Origin: an uncultured beta proteobacterium
GTDB lineage: Bacteria > Pseudomonadota > Gammaproteobacteria > Burkholderiales > Burkholderiaceae_C
Assembly (NCBI GenBank): GCA_903838565.1
Contig: CAILZB010000031.1
Location: 1-36,174, forward strand
Length of the DNA: 36,174 nucleotides
Direction: 5' to 3'
Shown piece after piece: positions 28,701 through 36,019 of this stretch. Below the pieces are notes generated by a model, which saw nothing but the letters and a program-made list of their open reading frames with translations, ran no database searches and was not told the origin of the DNA. The position numbers and the translations under genes are program-made. Numbering within the stretch: position 1 is the first letter of the stretch; each line of letters opens with the position of its first letter.

Positions 28701-29206
28701 ACGCGGCCCCAGCGCGGATCGCGCGCCACGTCGACCATCGGGGCGAAAGTCCAGTGGATGCCGCTGGCTGCCGCTTCGGTGGCGGCGATGCGGGCCGAGC
28801 GCTCGATCGCTGCCAGGTCCCAGCTGGCGCTTTCCGCCAGGGGCAGCGGAAACGTGGTCTTGAAGCCGTGGATCACGTCCTGCCCGAACAGCAGCGGAAT
28901 CTTCAGCCGCGAGCGCATCGCCACTTCCTGGTACTGGCGCGTGGAACTGGATCCGATCACGTTCAGCATGGAGCCCACGCGCCCGCTCTGGATGTCCTGC
29001 TCCAGGTTGCCCTTGAAAGTGACCGGGCCGGTGGCGCGCGAGTCGCCCGAGTACTGGCTGAGCTGACCCAGCTTTTCTTCCATGCTCATCTGCTGCAGCA
29101 GCGCGTCGACCTTGGCGTCGAGGTCGGCGGCCGGGGCCGCGTGCGCCAGCGGCGACAAGGCCAGCATCAGGGCCAGCGCAGCGGGGACGGAAAACATTTT
29201 TTTCAT
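25727..29206 (-). CDS. Bifunctional GH3 beta-glucosidase - FnIII - GH5 glucanase fusion
   Basis: This 1159-residue exported enzyme has a signal peptide (MKKMFSVPAALALMLALSPLAHA). Residues about 28-345 are a GH3 catalytic domain of the BglX type with KHFAAYGA and nucleophile Asp286 in FVVSDWGS. Residues about 380-610 are the GH3 C-terminal domain (KSIVLLKNSQHVLPL, GLPGVQEDLVKAL), and about 632-740 an FnIII-like domain (SMDLTNTGKRAGEEIVQLYL). From about residue 755 a second enzyme begins: LKGANLGNWLLPEFWM, Glu948 in LNEPWG (acid/base) and Glu1052 in YIGEFQPW (nucleophile), the GH5 arrangement and similar to exo-beta-1,3-glucanases. One polypeptide would thus cut a beta-glucan and release glucose in the periplasm. 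The start is the ATG at 29206; the open frame extending upstream to 30346 overlaps the AEC gene and is not coding. Confidence 0.93.
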   Translation of the reverse strand: MKKMFSVPAALALMLALSPLAHAAPAADLDAKVDALLQQMSMEEKLGQLSQYSGDSRATGPVTFKGNLEQDIQSGRVGSMLNVIGSSSTRQYQEVAMRSRLKIPLLFGQDVIHGFKTTFPLPLAESASWDLAAIERSARIAATEAAASGIHWTFAPMVDVARDPRWGRVMEGAGEDTYLGSKIAYARVKGFQGRQLGDLDAVMATAKHFAAYGAALGGRDYNSVDMSERMLWETYLPPFKAALDAGAATFMNSFNDLNGVPASGNSYLLRDILKGQWGFSGFVVSDWGSIGEMVEHGYVKDGKAAALSAITAGSDMDMESNAYRNNLAQLVTEHKVPVALVDDAVRRILRKKFELGLFDDPYRFSDAAREQAILNNPAHRTAARDMAGKSIVLLKNSQHVLPLSRDVKTVAFIGPMVMATKDNHGAWAVTLPDVDYSKFVVSQWDGLKNKLGEHTRLLYAKGSEIEGNSKAGFAQALKIAKQADVVIVSVGERFDMSGEARSRSSLGLPGVQEDLVKALHATGKPLVVLINAGRPLVFNWIADNVPTVVYTWWLGTEAGNAIADVLVGDVNPSAKLTMSFPRSVGQIPIYYNSFNTGRPQAAGAASGYVSGYIDLDGSPRFPFGYGLSYTEFGYSNLRLDKSVLRGDEKITVSMDLTNTGKRAGEEIVQLYLRDRVASVVRPVRELKDFRKVRLEPGQTQTLQFVIDREKLSFYNAQLHWGAEAGEFDLMLGASAADIRLRNTFQLAPAEPAASAYPSMLHTQGTRWVQADGTPIALKGANLGNWLLPEFWMMGYGEDAKVNDQCTLESVLDQRFGVAQRERLIQLHRDNWITQRDWDLIPKFGLNLVRLPFLWSVVEDEKNPRHLRADAWHYLDQAIAQARAHGLYVILDLHGAVGAQGTEHHSGCAGKNLYWSTPEYQERTDWLWRQIAAHYKDEPVVAGYDVLNEPWGSSAEQLAAVVKKLYASIREVDPNHIILLPDHPKGIAPYGNPLAQGMRNVAFETHPYPGFFGWAKPGMEVHRDWLQCLPDGGGVCAWKQRMAALDMPLYIGEFQPWANLEPELSGQITRASYDRYAQLGWASTAWSYKKFSRAGGPGPVNWGLVTNAPGAALPEIDFEKASLPQIENFFQLFGTLPYQVNAPVMKWMNSPLAPDPFHPK

Positions 29207-29322
29207 GGTGCGTCTCGTTCGTTCTATTTTTTTGCCGTGCCATCGTCTGACACTTTCACCGCAGCGCCCGCCGCCTGGCTTGGCGAAGCGGGTCCGAGCG
29301 CCCGCCTGAAGCGCCTGTCGGC

Positions 29323-30264
29323 TCAGGGTTTGAGTATAAAGTGAAACGTTTCCATTTGCGGCAGCAGGACGCCCAGCGCGAACGGCAGGCTCAGCATCGC
29401 CAGCAGCGTGGACAGCGTCACCAGCGCCGCCACGTAGGCGCCGTTGTAGCCCATGCGCGCCGCCAGCACGTAGCAGCTCGAGGCGGTGGGCAGGGCCGAA
29501 AATGCCAGCAGGACCGTGCTTTGCACGGGGGTGAGTCCAAACGCCAGCGCCAGCCCCCAGGCCACGAGCGGCAGCACGAAATGCTTCAGCGTCAGCACCG
29601 CCACCGCCAGAAACTTGGCGCTGGCCAGGTGGCCCAACTGCAGGCCGGCGCCAGCGGCCATCAGGCCCATGGCGAGCGAGGCGGCGCCGATGCGCGTCAC
29701 CGTGGGTTCGAGCCACAGCGGGATGTGCAGGCCGGCCAGATTCGCCGCCAGTCCTGAGACGGTGGCGATCACCAGCGGGTTGCGCGCCAGTTCGCGCGCC
29801 AGCCCGCGCTGCGCGTGCCGGGCCATGGGCCAGACGGCGGCCACGTTGTACAGCGGCACGCACAGTCCGATGAGCAGCGCGATCAGCGACTGGCCCTGGC
29901 TTCCGGCGAGCCGGTCCACCAGTGCCAGACCGATGAAGGAGTTGAAGCGGAAACCCACCTGCGCCGACGCCGCGTGATCGTGCGGCGCGATATGCTTGCC
30001 CAGCCAGGGCCAGTAGGGCAGCGAGTAGGCCAGCGCCACCGACAGCGCCGCCAGCGCCAGCCCCGCGCCGATGAAGCTGGACGCCGCGCCCAGGTCGAGC
30101 GGACTCTTCACGATCGACTGGAACAGCAGCACCGGGAACAGCATGAAATACACCAGGCTTTCCACCTGCTGCCAGACGCTGCGGTTCAGCGCGGTGTAGC
30201 GGCACACCAGGTAGCCGCACAGGATCAGCGAAAAGTCGGGGATGAGGAGTTGCGCGAAGTTCAC
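29323..30264 (-). CDS. AEC family transporter (auxin efflux carrier/malonate type)
   Basis: This 313-residue inner-membrane protein has about ten hydrophobic helices and belongs to the auxin efflux carrier family (AEC), which moves small carboxylates or amino acids. Characteristic parts are the N-terminal LIPDFSLILCGYLVCRY, FRFNSFIGLALVDRLAG, LCVPLYNVAAVWPMAR, ASLAMGLMAAGAGLQLGHL, LKHFVLPLVAWGLAL, and the C-terminal ALPTASSCYVLAARMGYN. The start is taken as the GTG at 30264, which has GGGA close upstream and begins right at the conserved region; upstream open frame contains no sensible start. It lies 116 bp upstream of the glucanase gene on the same strand. The substrate is not known. Confidence 0.88.
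   Translation of the reverse strand: MNFAQLLIPDFSLILCGYLVCRYTALNRSVWQQVESLVYFMLFPVLLFQSIVKSPLDLGAASSFIGAGLALAALSVALAYSLPYWPWLGKHIAPHDHAASAQVGFRFNSFIGLALVDRLAGSQGQSLIALLIGLCVPLYNVAAVWPMARHAQRGLARELARNPLVIATVSGLAANLAGLHIPLWLEPTVTRIGAASLAMGLMAAGAGLQLGHLASAKFLAVAVLTLKHFVLPLVAWGLALAFGLTPVQSTVLLAFSALPTASSCYVLAARMGYNGAYVAALVTLSTLLAMLSLPFALGVLLPQMETFHFILKP
29343..29352. promoter_or_regulatory. LacI-type operator-like palindrome GAAACGTTTC
   Basis: A perfect 10-bp palindrome with central CG and AAACGTTT core resembles LacI/GalR-family operators. It sits in the 3' end of the AEC gene, about 137 bp upstream of the glucanase start. It also encodes Glu-Thr-Phe of the AEC protein, so it may be coincidental. 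Confidence 0.3.
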
Positions 30265-30396
30265 TCCCTGAGAATAACGCAGCGCGGGCCCGCGGGTTTG
30301 TCCAGATGGCCACAGCGGCCTGCTTGCGTGTAAGCTTGAAGCGCAAGACGCGCCCGCCGGTGGCCGCGTTCCTTTTTCAACAAGCCAGGACTCATC

Positions 30397-31362
30397 ATGA
30401 TGTTTCGACGTTCCCTTTTGGCGCTGGCGCTGGTGGCTGCGGCCACTTCCGCGCTGGCGCAGAGCTACCCCAGCAGGTCGATCAAGCTGACCGTGCCGTT
30501 TGCGCCCGGCGGCACCACCGACATCATTGCCCGCATCGTGGCCGAGGGCTTGGGCAAGGCGCTGGGTCAGGCCGTGGTGGTGGACAACAAGGCGGGTGGC
30601 GGCGGTGTGCTCGGCGCCACCGACACCGCGAGAGCAGCCCCCGATGGCTACACCATAGGCATGGCGACGGTGTCGACGACGGCGGCGAATCCGGCCATCA
30701 ACCCGAAGATCACCTACAACCCCATCACCGACTTCACGCCCATCATCAATATCGCGGCCACGCCTAACGTGATTGCGGTGCACCCCAGCTTCCCGGCCAA
30801 GGACTACAAGGCCTTTGTCGCCGAGCTCAAGCGCAATCCGGGCAAGTACTCGTTCTCGTCCTCCGGCACCGGCGGCATCGGCCACCTGCAGATGGAGCTG
30901 TACAAAAGCTTAAGCGGCACCTTCGTCACGCACATCCCCTACCGCGGCGCGGGCCCGGCGCTGAACGACACCGTGGCCGGCCAGGTCTCCATGACCTTCG
31001 ACAACATGCCGTCGTCCATGCCTTACATCCAGGCTGGCAGGCTGGTTCCCATCGTCGTGGCCGCACCCCAGCGCCTGGCGCAGCTGCCCAATGTGCCCAC
31101 GTTCAAGGAGGTGGGCCTGGAGCCCGTGAACCGCATGGCCTACTACGGCATCTACGGCCCCAAGGGCATGCCCCGGGACATCGTGAACAAGATCAACGCC
31201 GCCGTGCGCAAGGCGCTCGAAGACCCTACCGTGAAGAAGCGCATCGAAGACACCGGCTCCATCGTCATCGGCAACACGCCCGAGCAATTCGCCGAGCAGA
31301 TCAAGGCCGAGTTCGAGGTCTACAAGAAAGTCGTCGCATCGGCCCACCTGAAGTTGGAGTGA
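30397..31362 (+). CDS. Bug-family tripartite tricarboxylate transporter substrate-binding protein
   Basis: This 321-residue periplasmic binding protein is of the TctC/Bug family, highly expanded in Burkholderiales. The signal peptide ([19 protein letters not shown]) is followed by [23 protein letters not shown], the carboxylate-binding loop typical of the family. [20 protein letters not shown], the GTGGIGHL loop, [19 protein letters not shown] and [19 protein letters not shown] are also hallmark motifs. Members bind carboxylates, amino acids or other small metabolites. There are no TctA or TctB membrane components nearby, so it is an orphan, as most Bug proteins are. The start is the ATG at 30397. 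It diverges from the AEC gene. Confidence 0.95.
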   Translation: MMFRRSLLALALVAAATSALAQSYPSRSIKLTVPFAPGGTTDIIARIVAEGLGKALGQAVVVDNKAGGGGVLGATDTARAAPDGYTIGMATVSTTAANPAINPKITYNPITDFTPIINIAATPNVIAVHPSFPAKDYKAFVAELKRNPGKYSFSSSGTGGIGHLQMELYKSLSGTFVTHIPYRGAGPALNDTVAGQVSMTFDNMPSSMPYIQAGRLVPIVVAAPQRLAQLPNVPTFKEVGLEPVNRMAYYGIYGPKGMPRDIVNKINAAVRKALEDPTVKKRIEDTGSIVIGNTPEQFAEQIKAEFEVYKKVVASAHLKLE

Positions 31363-31376
31363 TGTTCCCGGAATGG

Positions 31377-31440
31377 CCTCCCTCGCCCGCTCGCGGGAGA
31401 GGGCAGGGGTGAGGGTGCAACCCGTGTCCGGAACGGGCAG
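31377..31440 (+). repeat. REP-like palindrome pair upstream of xerD
   Basis: A CCCTCgCCCGC-TC-GCGGGaGAGGG-like imperfect hairpin (about 31379-31402) followed by GGGGTGAGGGT matches a repeat common in proteobacterial intergenic DNA. A second dyad, CCCGT-N7-ACGGG, lies at 31421-31437. It may also end transcription of the preceding gene, though no U-run follows. Confidence 0.6.
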
Positions 31441-31447
31441 CCTTTGC

Positions 31448-31453
31448 TATCCT
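31448..31453 (+). promoter_or_regulatory. Candidate xerD -10 box (TATCCT)
   Basis: TATCCT ends 7 bp before the xerD ATG. No ribosome-binding site is visible between them, so a leaderless transcript is possible. Tentative. Confidence 0.35.
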
Positions 31454-31460
31454 TTCACGC

Positions 31461-32354
31461 ATGACTCACGCCCCACCCGACTGCATTGACGTCTTCATTG
31501 ACGCGCTGTGGCTGGAACACGGCCTGGCGCGCAACACGCTGGGTGCCTACCGCCGCGACTTGAGCGCGTATGCGCAATGGCTGGGCGCGCAGGGCAAGGC
31601 GCTGGACGACAGCGCCGAGGCCGATCTCAACGGCTATTTTTCTGCGCGCCACGCCAGCACCAAGGCCACGTCCGCGAACCGGCGCCTGACGGTCTTCAAA
31701 CGCTACTTTCGCTGGGCGCTGCGCGAGCGCTTCATCCAGGCCGACCCCACGCTCAAGCTCTCGGCCGCGAGGCAGGCGCTGCGCATTCCCAAGACCCTGA
31801 CCGAGGCCCAGGTGGAGGCGCTGCTGGAGGCGCCCGACGTGGACTCATCCCTGGGCCTGCGCGACCGCGCGATGCTGGAGCTGATGTACGCCAGCGGATT
31901 GCGCGTGAGCGAACTGGTGACGCTGAAGCACTTCAACCTGAGCCTGAACGACGGCGTGCTGCGCGTGCTGGGCAAGGGCAACAAGGAGCGGCTCGTGCCT
32001 TTCGGCGAAGTGGCGCGCCTGTGGCTGCAGCGCTATCTGGCGCAGTCGCGCGCCGTCATCCTCGGGTCGCAGCAGACCGAGGACCTGTTCGTGACGCAGC
32101 GCGGACACGCCATGAGCCGCGTCATGTTCTGGAAGATCGTGAAGAAGCATGCCCTGGCAGCGCACATCACGGCGCCGCTGTCACCGCACACGCTGCGCCA
32201 TGCTTTTGCCACGCATCTGCTGAATCACGGCGCCGATCTGCGCTCGGTGCAACTGCTGCTCGGGCACGCCGACATTTCCACCACCACGATCTACACCCAT
32301 GTGGCGCGCGAGCGGCTCAAGATCCTGCACGCCCAGCACCACCCGCGAGGTTAG
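31461..32354 (+). CDS. xerD: Site-specific tyrosine recombinase XerD
   Basis: XerD works with XerC at dif to resolve chromosome dimers, under FtsK control. The 297-residue protein has the N-terminal SAM-like core-binding domain (FIDALWLEHGLARNTLGAYRRDL) and the C-terminal catalytic domain. The catalytic residues are all visible: Arg148 (ASGLRVSEL), Lys172 (GKGNKERLVP), His243 and Arg246 (PHTLRHAFATHLL), His269 (LLGHADIST) and Tyr278 (TTIYTHV). Length and residue numbers closely match E. coli XerD. The ATG at 31461 is chosen; no Shine-Dalgarno is visible and a TATCCT box lies 7 bp upstream. The gene ends 55 bp before the convergent DUF455 stop, with a palindrome between. Confidence 0.95.
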   Translation: MTHAPPDCIDVFIDALWLEHGLARNTLGAYRRDLSAYAQWLGAQGKALDDSAEADLNGYFSARHASTKATSANRRLTVFKRYFRWALRERFIQADPTLKLSAARQALRIPKTLTEAQVEALLEAPDVDSSLGLRDRAMLELMYASGLRVSELVTLKHFNLSLNDGVLRVLGKGNKERLVPFGEVARLWLQRYLAQSRAVILGSQQTEDLFVTQRGHAMSRVMFWKIVKKHALAAHITAPLSPHTLRHAFATHLLNHGADLRSVQLLLGHADISTTTIYTHVARERLKILHAQHHPRG

Positions 32355-32376
32355 GGGGCCCATTGCCTTCCAGTAG

Positions 32377-32406
32377 GTCGGTTTAGCCTTTGGGGCGTAA
32401 CCCGAC
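32377..32406. repeat. REP-like palindrome between convergent xerD and DUF455 gene
   Basis: The arms GTCGGTTTA and TAACCCGAC differ at one base around a 12-nt loop. This is the same element type as that at 35994-36019 (GTCGGGTTA / TAACCCGAT). It could act as a bidirectional terminator or simply be a dispersed repeat. Confidence 0.7.
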
Positions 32407-32409
32407 ATT

Positions 32410-33198
32410 TCAGCGCATCGCCGTCAGTGCGTCCAGCTCAGGCTCGGTGAAACCGGCCAGCCGTCGCGCTTCCAGATTGAAGGGACCGCGCAGCTTCGGG
32501 GCCTTGTACCTGTGCGCGAGATCGGCGTAGGTGGCGACGGGGTCCAGGCCGCGCTGTTCGCAGACCCAGCGGTACCAGCGGTTGCCCGCGGCCACGTGGC
32601 CGATCTCGTCGCGCAGGATCAGATCGAGAATCTTGCCGACCTGATGGTCACCCGCGCCCACCAGCTTGTTCTTCACCGCGGGCGAGGCGTCCAGGCCGCG
32701 TGCTTCCAGCGTCCTTGGCACCAGACCGAGCCGTGCCAGGATGTCACCCCGGGTCCGTTCGGCCATCTCCCACAGCGCGTTGTGCGCCTGGAATGAGCCG
32801 TAATCGAAGCCCAGCGCAACGAGGTGGTCGCGCAGCAGCGTGAAGTGCAGCGCCTCCTCGTTCGCGATTCCGATCCAGTCCCTGTAGAACGCCTCCGGCA
32901 TGCCGGAAAAACGCCACACGATGTCCAGCGCCAGGTCGATGGCGTTGAGCTCGATGTGGGCGACCGAGTGGATCAGCGCGGCCCGGCCCTCCAGAGTCGC
33001 CAGCGACGCCTGCTTGAGCTGCACATGGGGCACCAGCTCGGGCTTGAGCGGCCTGCCGGGAAGCCCGCCCGGCTCTGCGATCGCACGCTGCGCGCCCACC
33101 GGCGCCACTGATGCGGCCAGCTCGCGCGTCAGCGCCACCTTGGTCAATGGGTCGCTCTGCTGCACGATCTGCAGGGCCCGCTGGCGCAGTGAACTCAT
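32410..33198 (-). CDS. DUF455 ferritin-like protein
   Basis: This 262-residue soluble protein belongs to the DUF455 family, a ferritin-like four-helix fold. Putative metal ligands are arranged as HIELNAIDLALDIVWRF, ANEEALHFTLLRDHL and RDEIGHVAAGNRWYRWV, giving Glu/His pairs typical of di-metal carboxylate proteins. PFNLEARRLAGF near the C-terminus is also conserved in the family as I remember it. The biochemical role is unknown; oxygenase or metal-storage activity are possibilities. The gene starts 15 bp after the YgjP-like gene and is probably in one transcript with lysS. The start ATG at 33198 has no strong ribosome-binding site. Confidence 0.88.
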   Translation of the reverse strand: MSSLRQRALQIVQQSDPLTKVALTRELAASVAPVGAQRAIAEPGGLPGRPLKPELVPHVQLKQASLATLEGRAALIHSVAHIELNAIDLALDIVWRFSGMPEAFYRDWIGIANEEALHFTLLRDHLVALGFDYGSFQAHNALWEMAERTRGDILARLGLVPRTLEARGLDASPAVKNKLVGAGDHQVGKILDLILRDEIGHVAAGNRWYRWVCEQRGLDPVATYADLAHRYKAPKLRGPFNLEARRLAGFTEPELDALTAMR

Positions 33199-33213
33199 CG
33201 TGCCAGCTCCAGA

Positions 33214-33732
33214 CTAGGCACCCCAGGCCAGAGGCCCCACGCGGTCCAGATGCGTGAGGTACAGGCGCAGGTCGAATTCGAGCTGGTGGTATTGCGGCTC
33301 CATGTAAGTGCACAGGCGGTAGAAGGCCTTGTCGTGTTCGCGCTCCTTGGTGTGCGCCAGCTCATGCACGCAGATCATGCGCAGGAACTCGATGGGCACC
33401 TCCTTGAACAGGCTGGCCACGCGAATCTCGCGCTTGGCCAGCAGCTTGTTGCCCTGCACCCGTGACACCGTGGTGTGCGTGCCGAGCGCGTGCGTGATGA
33501 TCTGCAGCTTGCTGTCGAACAGCACCTTTCCCACCGGCTCGCCGCCGCGCAGGTGTTCCAGCCGCAGCGCATTCACGTAGTCGTACAGCGCGCGATCCGT
33601 GCGCACCTCGTGCGCGCTTGGGTATTTCTTGCGCAGCAGCTCACCCAGCGTGCCCTGGGCCAGCAGGCCCTGCACCTGCTCCAGTGTGGTGGCCGGGTAA
33701 CCGCCTAAGAATTTGAGCGGCTCAGGCTTCAC
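33214..33732 (-). CDS. YgjP/DUF45-family putative metallohydrolase
   Basis: This 172-residue protein has a zinc-peptidase-like motif, [21 protein letters not shown], that is HELAH plus a downstream His spaced as in the YgjP/WLM-type clan. E. coli YgjP has been reported to hydrolyse UTP, so a peptidase role is not assured. A preceding beta-rich part contains [24 protein letters not shown]. The start is a GTG at 33732, overlapping the lysS stop by 11 bp. It is followed 15 bp later by the DUF455 gene. Cytoplasmic by absence of a signal peptide. Confidence 0.86.
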   Translation of the reverse strand: MKPEPLKFLGGYPATTLEQVQGLLAQGTLGELLRKKYPSAHEVRTDRALYDYVNALRLEHLRGGEPVGKVLFDSKLQIITHALGTHTTVSRVQGNKLLAKREIRVASLFKEVPIEFLRMICVHELAHTKEREHDKAFYRLCTYMEPQYHQLEFDLRLYLTHLDRVGPLAWGA

Positions 33733-35260
33733 GCCGCAGCGCCGGGACCAGGATCACATCGCGGATGCTGGCGCTGTCGGTGAGCAGCATCATGAGACGG
33801 TCGATGCCGATGCCACAGCCGCCCGTGGGCGGCATGCCGTATTCCAGCGCACGCACGAAGTCGTGGTCGTAGTACATGGCCTCGTCGTCGCCTTCGTCCT
33901 TGGCAGCGACCTGCGACTGCAGGCGTGCGGCCTGGTCCTGGGCGTCGTTGAGCTCGCTGAAGCCGTTGCCGAACTCGCGCCCGGTGATGTAGAGCTCGAA
34001 GCGCTCGGTCACTTCGGGGCGCGCGTCGTTGGCGCGCGCCAGCGGGGAGATCTCCGTCGGGTGCTCGCAGATGAAGGTCGGTTGCCAGAGCTTTTCCTCC
34101 ACCGTCTCTTCGAAGTAAAGCACCTGCAGACTCGCCAGCGAGCGCGTCGAGAGCTTGTTCTTGGCTTCGGACAAGCCAAGTTTCTTCAGTGCATTCGTGA
34201 GCCACACCGCGTCGTCGATGTGCGCTGCGGCCTCGGTGTGCTTGCAGATCGCTTCGCGAATGGTCAGGCGCTCGAACGGCTGGCTCAGGTCCACGGCGCG
34301 CCCCTGGTAGCTCAACTGCAGCGTGCCCAGCGCCTTTTGCGCCGCGTCGCGGATCAGGCTTTCGGTGAAGTCCATCAGGTCCAGGTAGTTCCAGTAGGCG
34401 GCGTAGAACTCCATCATCGTGAACTCGGGGTTGTGCCTGACCGAGATGCCTTCGTTGCGGTAGCTGCGGTTGATCTCGAACACGCGGTCAAAGCCGCCGA
34501 CGATCAGCCGCTTCAAATACAGCTCGGGCGCGATGCGCAGGAACATCTGCTGGTCCAGCGCGTTGTGGTGCGTGACGAAGGGCTTGGCGTTGGCGCCGCC
34601 GGGAATGGGGTGCAGCATCGGCGTTTCCACTTCCAGAAACTGGTGCGCCACCATGAACTCGCGCAGTGCGCTCACGGCCTGGCTGCGCGCCACGAAGCGC
34701 CGGCGCGTGGCCTCGTCCGTCATCAGGTCCACGTAGCGCTGGCGGTACTTCACTTCCTGGTCGGCAATGCCGTGGAACTTGTCGGGCATGGGGCGCAGGC
34801 TCTTGGTGAGCAGGCGCACCTGGGTCGCGTGGATCGACAGCTCGCCGGTGCGGGTCTTGAACACGCGCCCCTCGGCCGCCACGATGTCGCCCAGGTCCCA
34901 GTGCTTGAACAGCGCGTACAGCTCTTCGCCGACCTCGTCGCGCGTGACGTAGATCTGGATGCGCCCGCCCGTGGGGCCGAAGGACGCATCCTGCAGCGTG
35001 GCAAAGCTGGCCTTGCCCATGACACGCTTGAGCATCATGCGCCCCGCAATTTTCACGACGTGACCCTGTTCCAGCAGGGTCTCGGTCGACTTCTCGTTGT
35101 GCGCTTCGACCAGTTCTGCCGCGCGATGGCTGGGCTTGAAGTCATTGGGAAAGGCCACGCCTTTTCCCTGGGCTTGGCGCTCGCGCATGGCCAGCAGTTT
35201 TTCACGGCGCTCGGCCATGAGTTGGTTTTCGTCTTGAGCGGGGGCAGCCGTGGTGGTCAT
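33722..35260 (-). CDS. lysS: Lysyl-tRNA synthetase, class II
   Basis: LysS charges tRNA-Lys with lysine. The 512-residue protein begins at the ATG at 35260 ([14 protein letters not shown]); the longer open frame to 35311 has no conserved sequence. The anticodon-binding OB fold spans about residues 60-170 ([23 protein letters not shown]). Class II motif 1 is [21 protein letters not shown], motif 2 is [24 protein letters not shown], and motif 3 is [33 protein letters not shown] precedes motif 2. A TAAAAT sequence at 35339-35344 on its strand is a possible -10, giving a leader of about 75 nt. It is first of a lysS-ygjP-DUF455 unit. Confidence 0.97.
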   Translation of the reverse strand: MTTTAAPAQDENQLMAERREKLLAMRERQAQGKGVAFPNDFKPSHRAAELVEAHNEKSTETLLEQGHVVKIAGRMMLKRVMGKASFATLQDASFGPTGGRIQIYVTRDEVGEELYALFKHWDLGDIVAAEGRVFKTRTGELSIHATQVRLLTKSLRPMPDKFHGIADQEVKYRQRYVDLMTDEATRRRFVARSQAVSALREFMVAHQFLEVETPMLHPIPGGANAKPFVTHHNALDQQMFLRIAPELYLKRLIVGGFDRVFEINRSYRNEGISVRHNPEFTMMEFYAAYWNYLDLMDFTESLIRDAAQKALGTLQLSYQGRAVDLSQPFERLTIREAICKHTEAAAHIDDAVWLTNALKKLGLSEAKNKLSTRSLASLQVLYFEETVEEKLWQPTFICEHPTEISPLARANDARPEVTERFELYITGREFGNGFSELNDAQDQAARLQSQVAAKDEGDDEAMYYDHDFVRALEYGMPPTGGCGIGIDRLMMLLTDSASIRDVILVPALRREA

Positions 35261-35338
35261 ACTGTTGAAGTCAGAAAAGGGAGAAAACGCGGGCGGGATG
35301 CACAGCGCCATTGCGCCGTACCAAGGGAGTAACCGCCT

Positions 35339-35344
35339 ATTTTA
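35339..35344 (-). promoter_or_regulatory. Candidate lysS -10 box (TAAAAT)
   Basis: TAAAAT reads toward lysS within a locally A/T-rich stretch (35335-35352) of the 172-bp divergent gap between lysS and the YggT gene. No good -35 match was found. Confidence 0.35.
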
Positions 35345-35432
35345 AGTTTTTGCGGACCCCCCGGGATCAGCACCTTGCGCCGACGCGCTCGCTTGGTGCC
35401 AGAATACCCGTCAAGCCACAACACCCCACGCC

Positions 35433-35987
35433 ATGATCGCTCAAATCATTTCCCTTTTACTCGACGTCGCCACCGGTCTCATCGGCGGCGCCTGCCTGTT
35501 GCGCCTGTACATGCAGCAGCTGCGCGTACCCTTTGGCAATCCGCTCGGAAAACTGGTGTTTGCGCTGAGCAACTGGCTGGTGTTGCCATTGCGCCGTGTC
35601 GTGCCTGCGGTCGGGTCCGTGGATACGGCCAGCCTGCTGGGTGCCCTGTTGCTGGAACTGGCGCAGTTCGGCCTGCTCTGGCTGCTCGCTGGCGCCCAGG
35701 GGTCGGCCGTGCTGGTGCCGGTGCTGGCGCTGTTCGGTCTGGTGCGCCTGGTGTTGTCCGGCCTGACCGGCCTGATCATCGTCTACGCCGTGCTGTCGTG
35801 GGTGCAGTCGCGCTCCATCCTGGTCGATCTGGTGGAGCGTCTGTGCGCGCCGCCCCTGCGCCCGCTGCGCCGCATCATCCCGCCGGTCGGCGGCATGGAC
35901 CTGTCACCGCTGGCGCTGCTGGTGCTGCTGCAGGTGCTGGCGATCGTCCTGAGCTCGGCGCAAGGCGAAGTGTTGCGGATGCTCTGA
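35433..35987 (+). CDS. YggT family membrane protein (two YggT repeats)
   Basis: This 184-residue inner-membrane protein has two tandem YggT units, each with two hydrophobic helices and the conserved short motif PLRRxxPxxG. The first reads LVLPLRRVVPAVGSVD and the second PLRPLRRIIPPVGGMDLSPL. LLRLYMQQLRVPFGNPL and SWVQSRS are also family features. YggT proteins are linked to cell envelope and osmotic stress roles or protein/cytochrome assembly in different organisms; no reaction is established. The start is the ATG at 35433. It diverges from lysS and is followed immediately by the REP-like palindrome and the IS110 element. Confidence 0.9.
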   Translation: MIAQIISLLLDVATGLIGGACLLRLYMQQLRVPFGNPLGKLVFALSNWLVLPLRRVVPAVGSVDTASLLGALLLELAQFGLLWLLAGAQGSAVLVPVLALFGLVRLVLSGLTGLIIVYAVLSWVQSRSILVDLVERLCAPPLRPLRRIIPPVGGMDLSPLALLVLLQVLAIVLSSAQGEVLRML

Positions 35988-35993
35988 TCAGTT

Positions 35994-36019
35994 GTCGGGT
36001 TACGCTGCGCTAACCCGAT
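35994..36019. repeat. REP-like palindrome at the IS110 left junction
   Basis: GTCGGGTTA (35994-36002) and TAACCCGAT (36011-36019) flank CGCTGCGC. The final base departs from the perfect TAACCCGAC. A related palindrome occurs at 32377-32406. Sequence resemblance to it fades by about 36026, where A/T-richer element-like DNA begins. Confidence 0.75.

Noticed and set aside
26144..29344. Long plus-strand open frames opposite the GH3-GH5 gene
   Set aside because: They lack family motifs and are rich in His, Arg and Val as expected for antisense of high-GC coding DNA.
29207..30346. Upstream extension of the GH3-GH5 reading frame by about 380 codons
   Set aside because: It overlaps the AEC transporter in another frame; the signal peptide at 29206 marks the real start.
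35261..35432. Riboswitch or T-box leader upstream of lysS
   Set aside because: No T-box or lysine-riboswitch features were seen, and T-boxes are not expected in this lineage.
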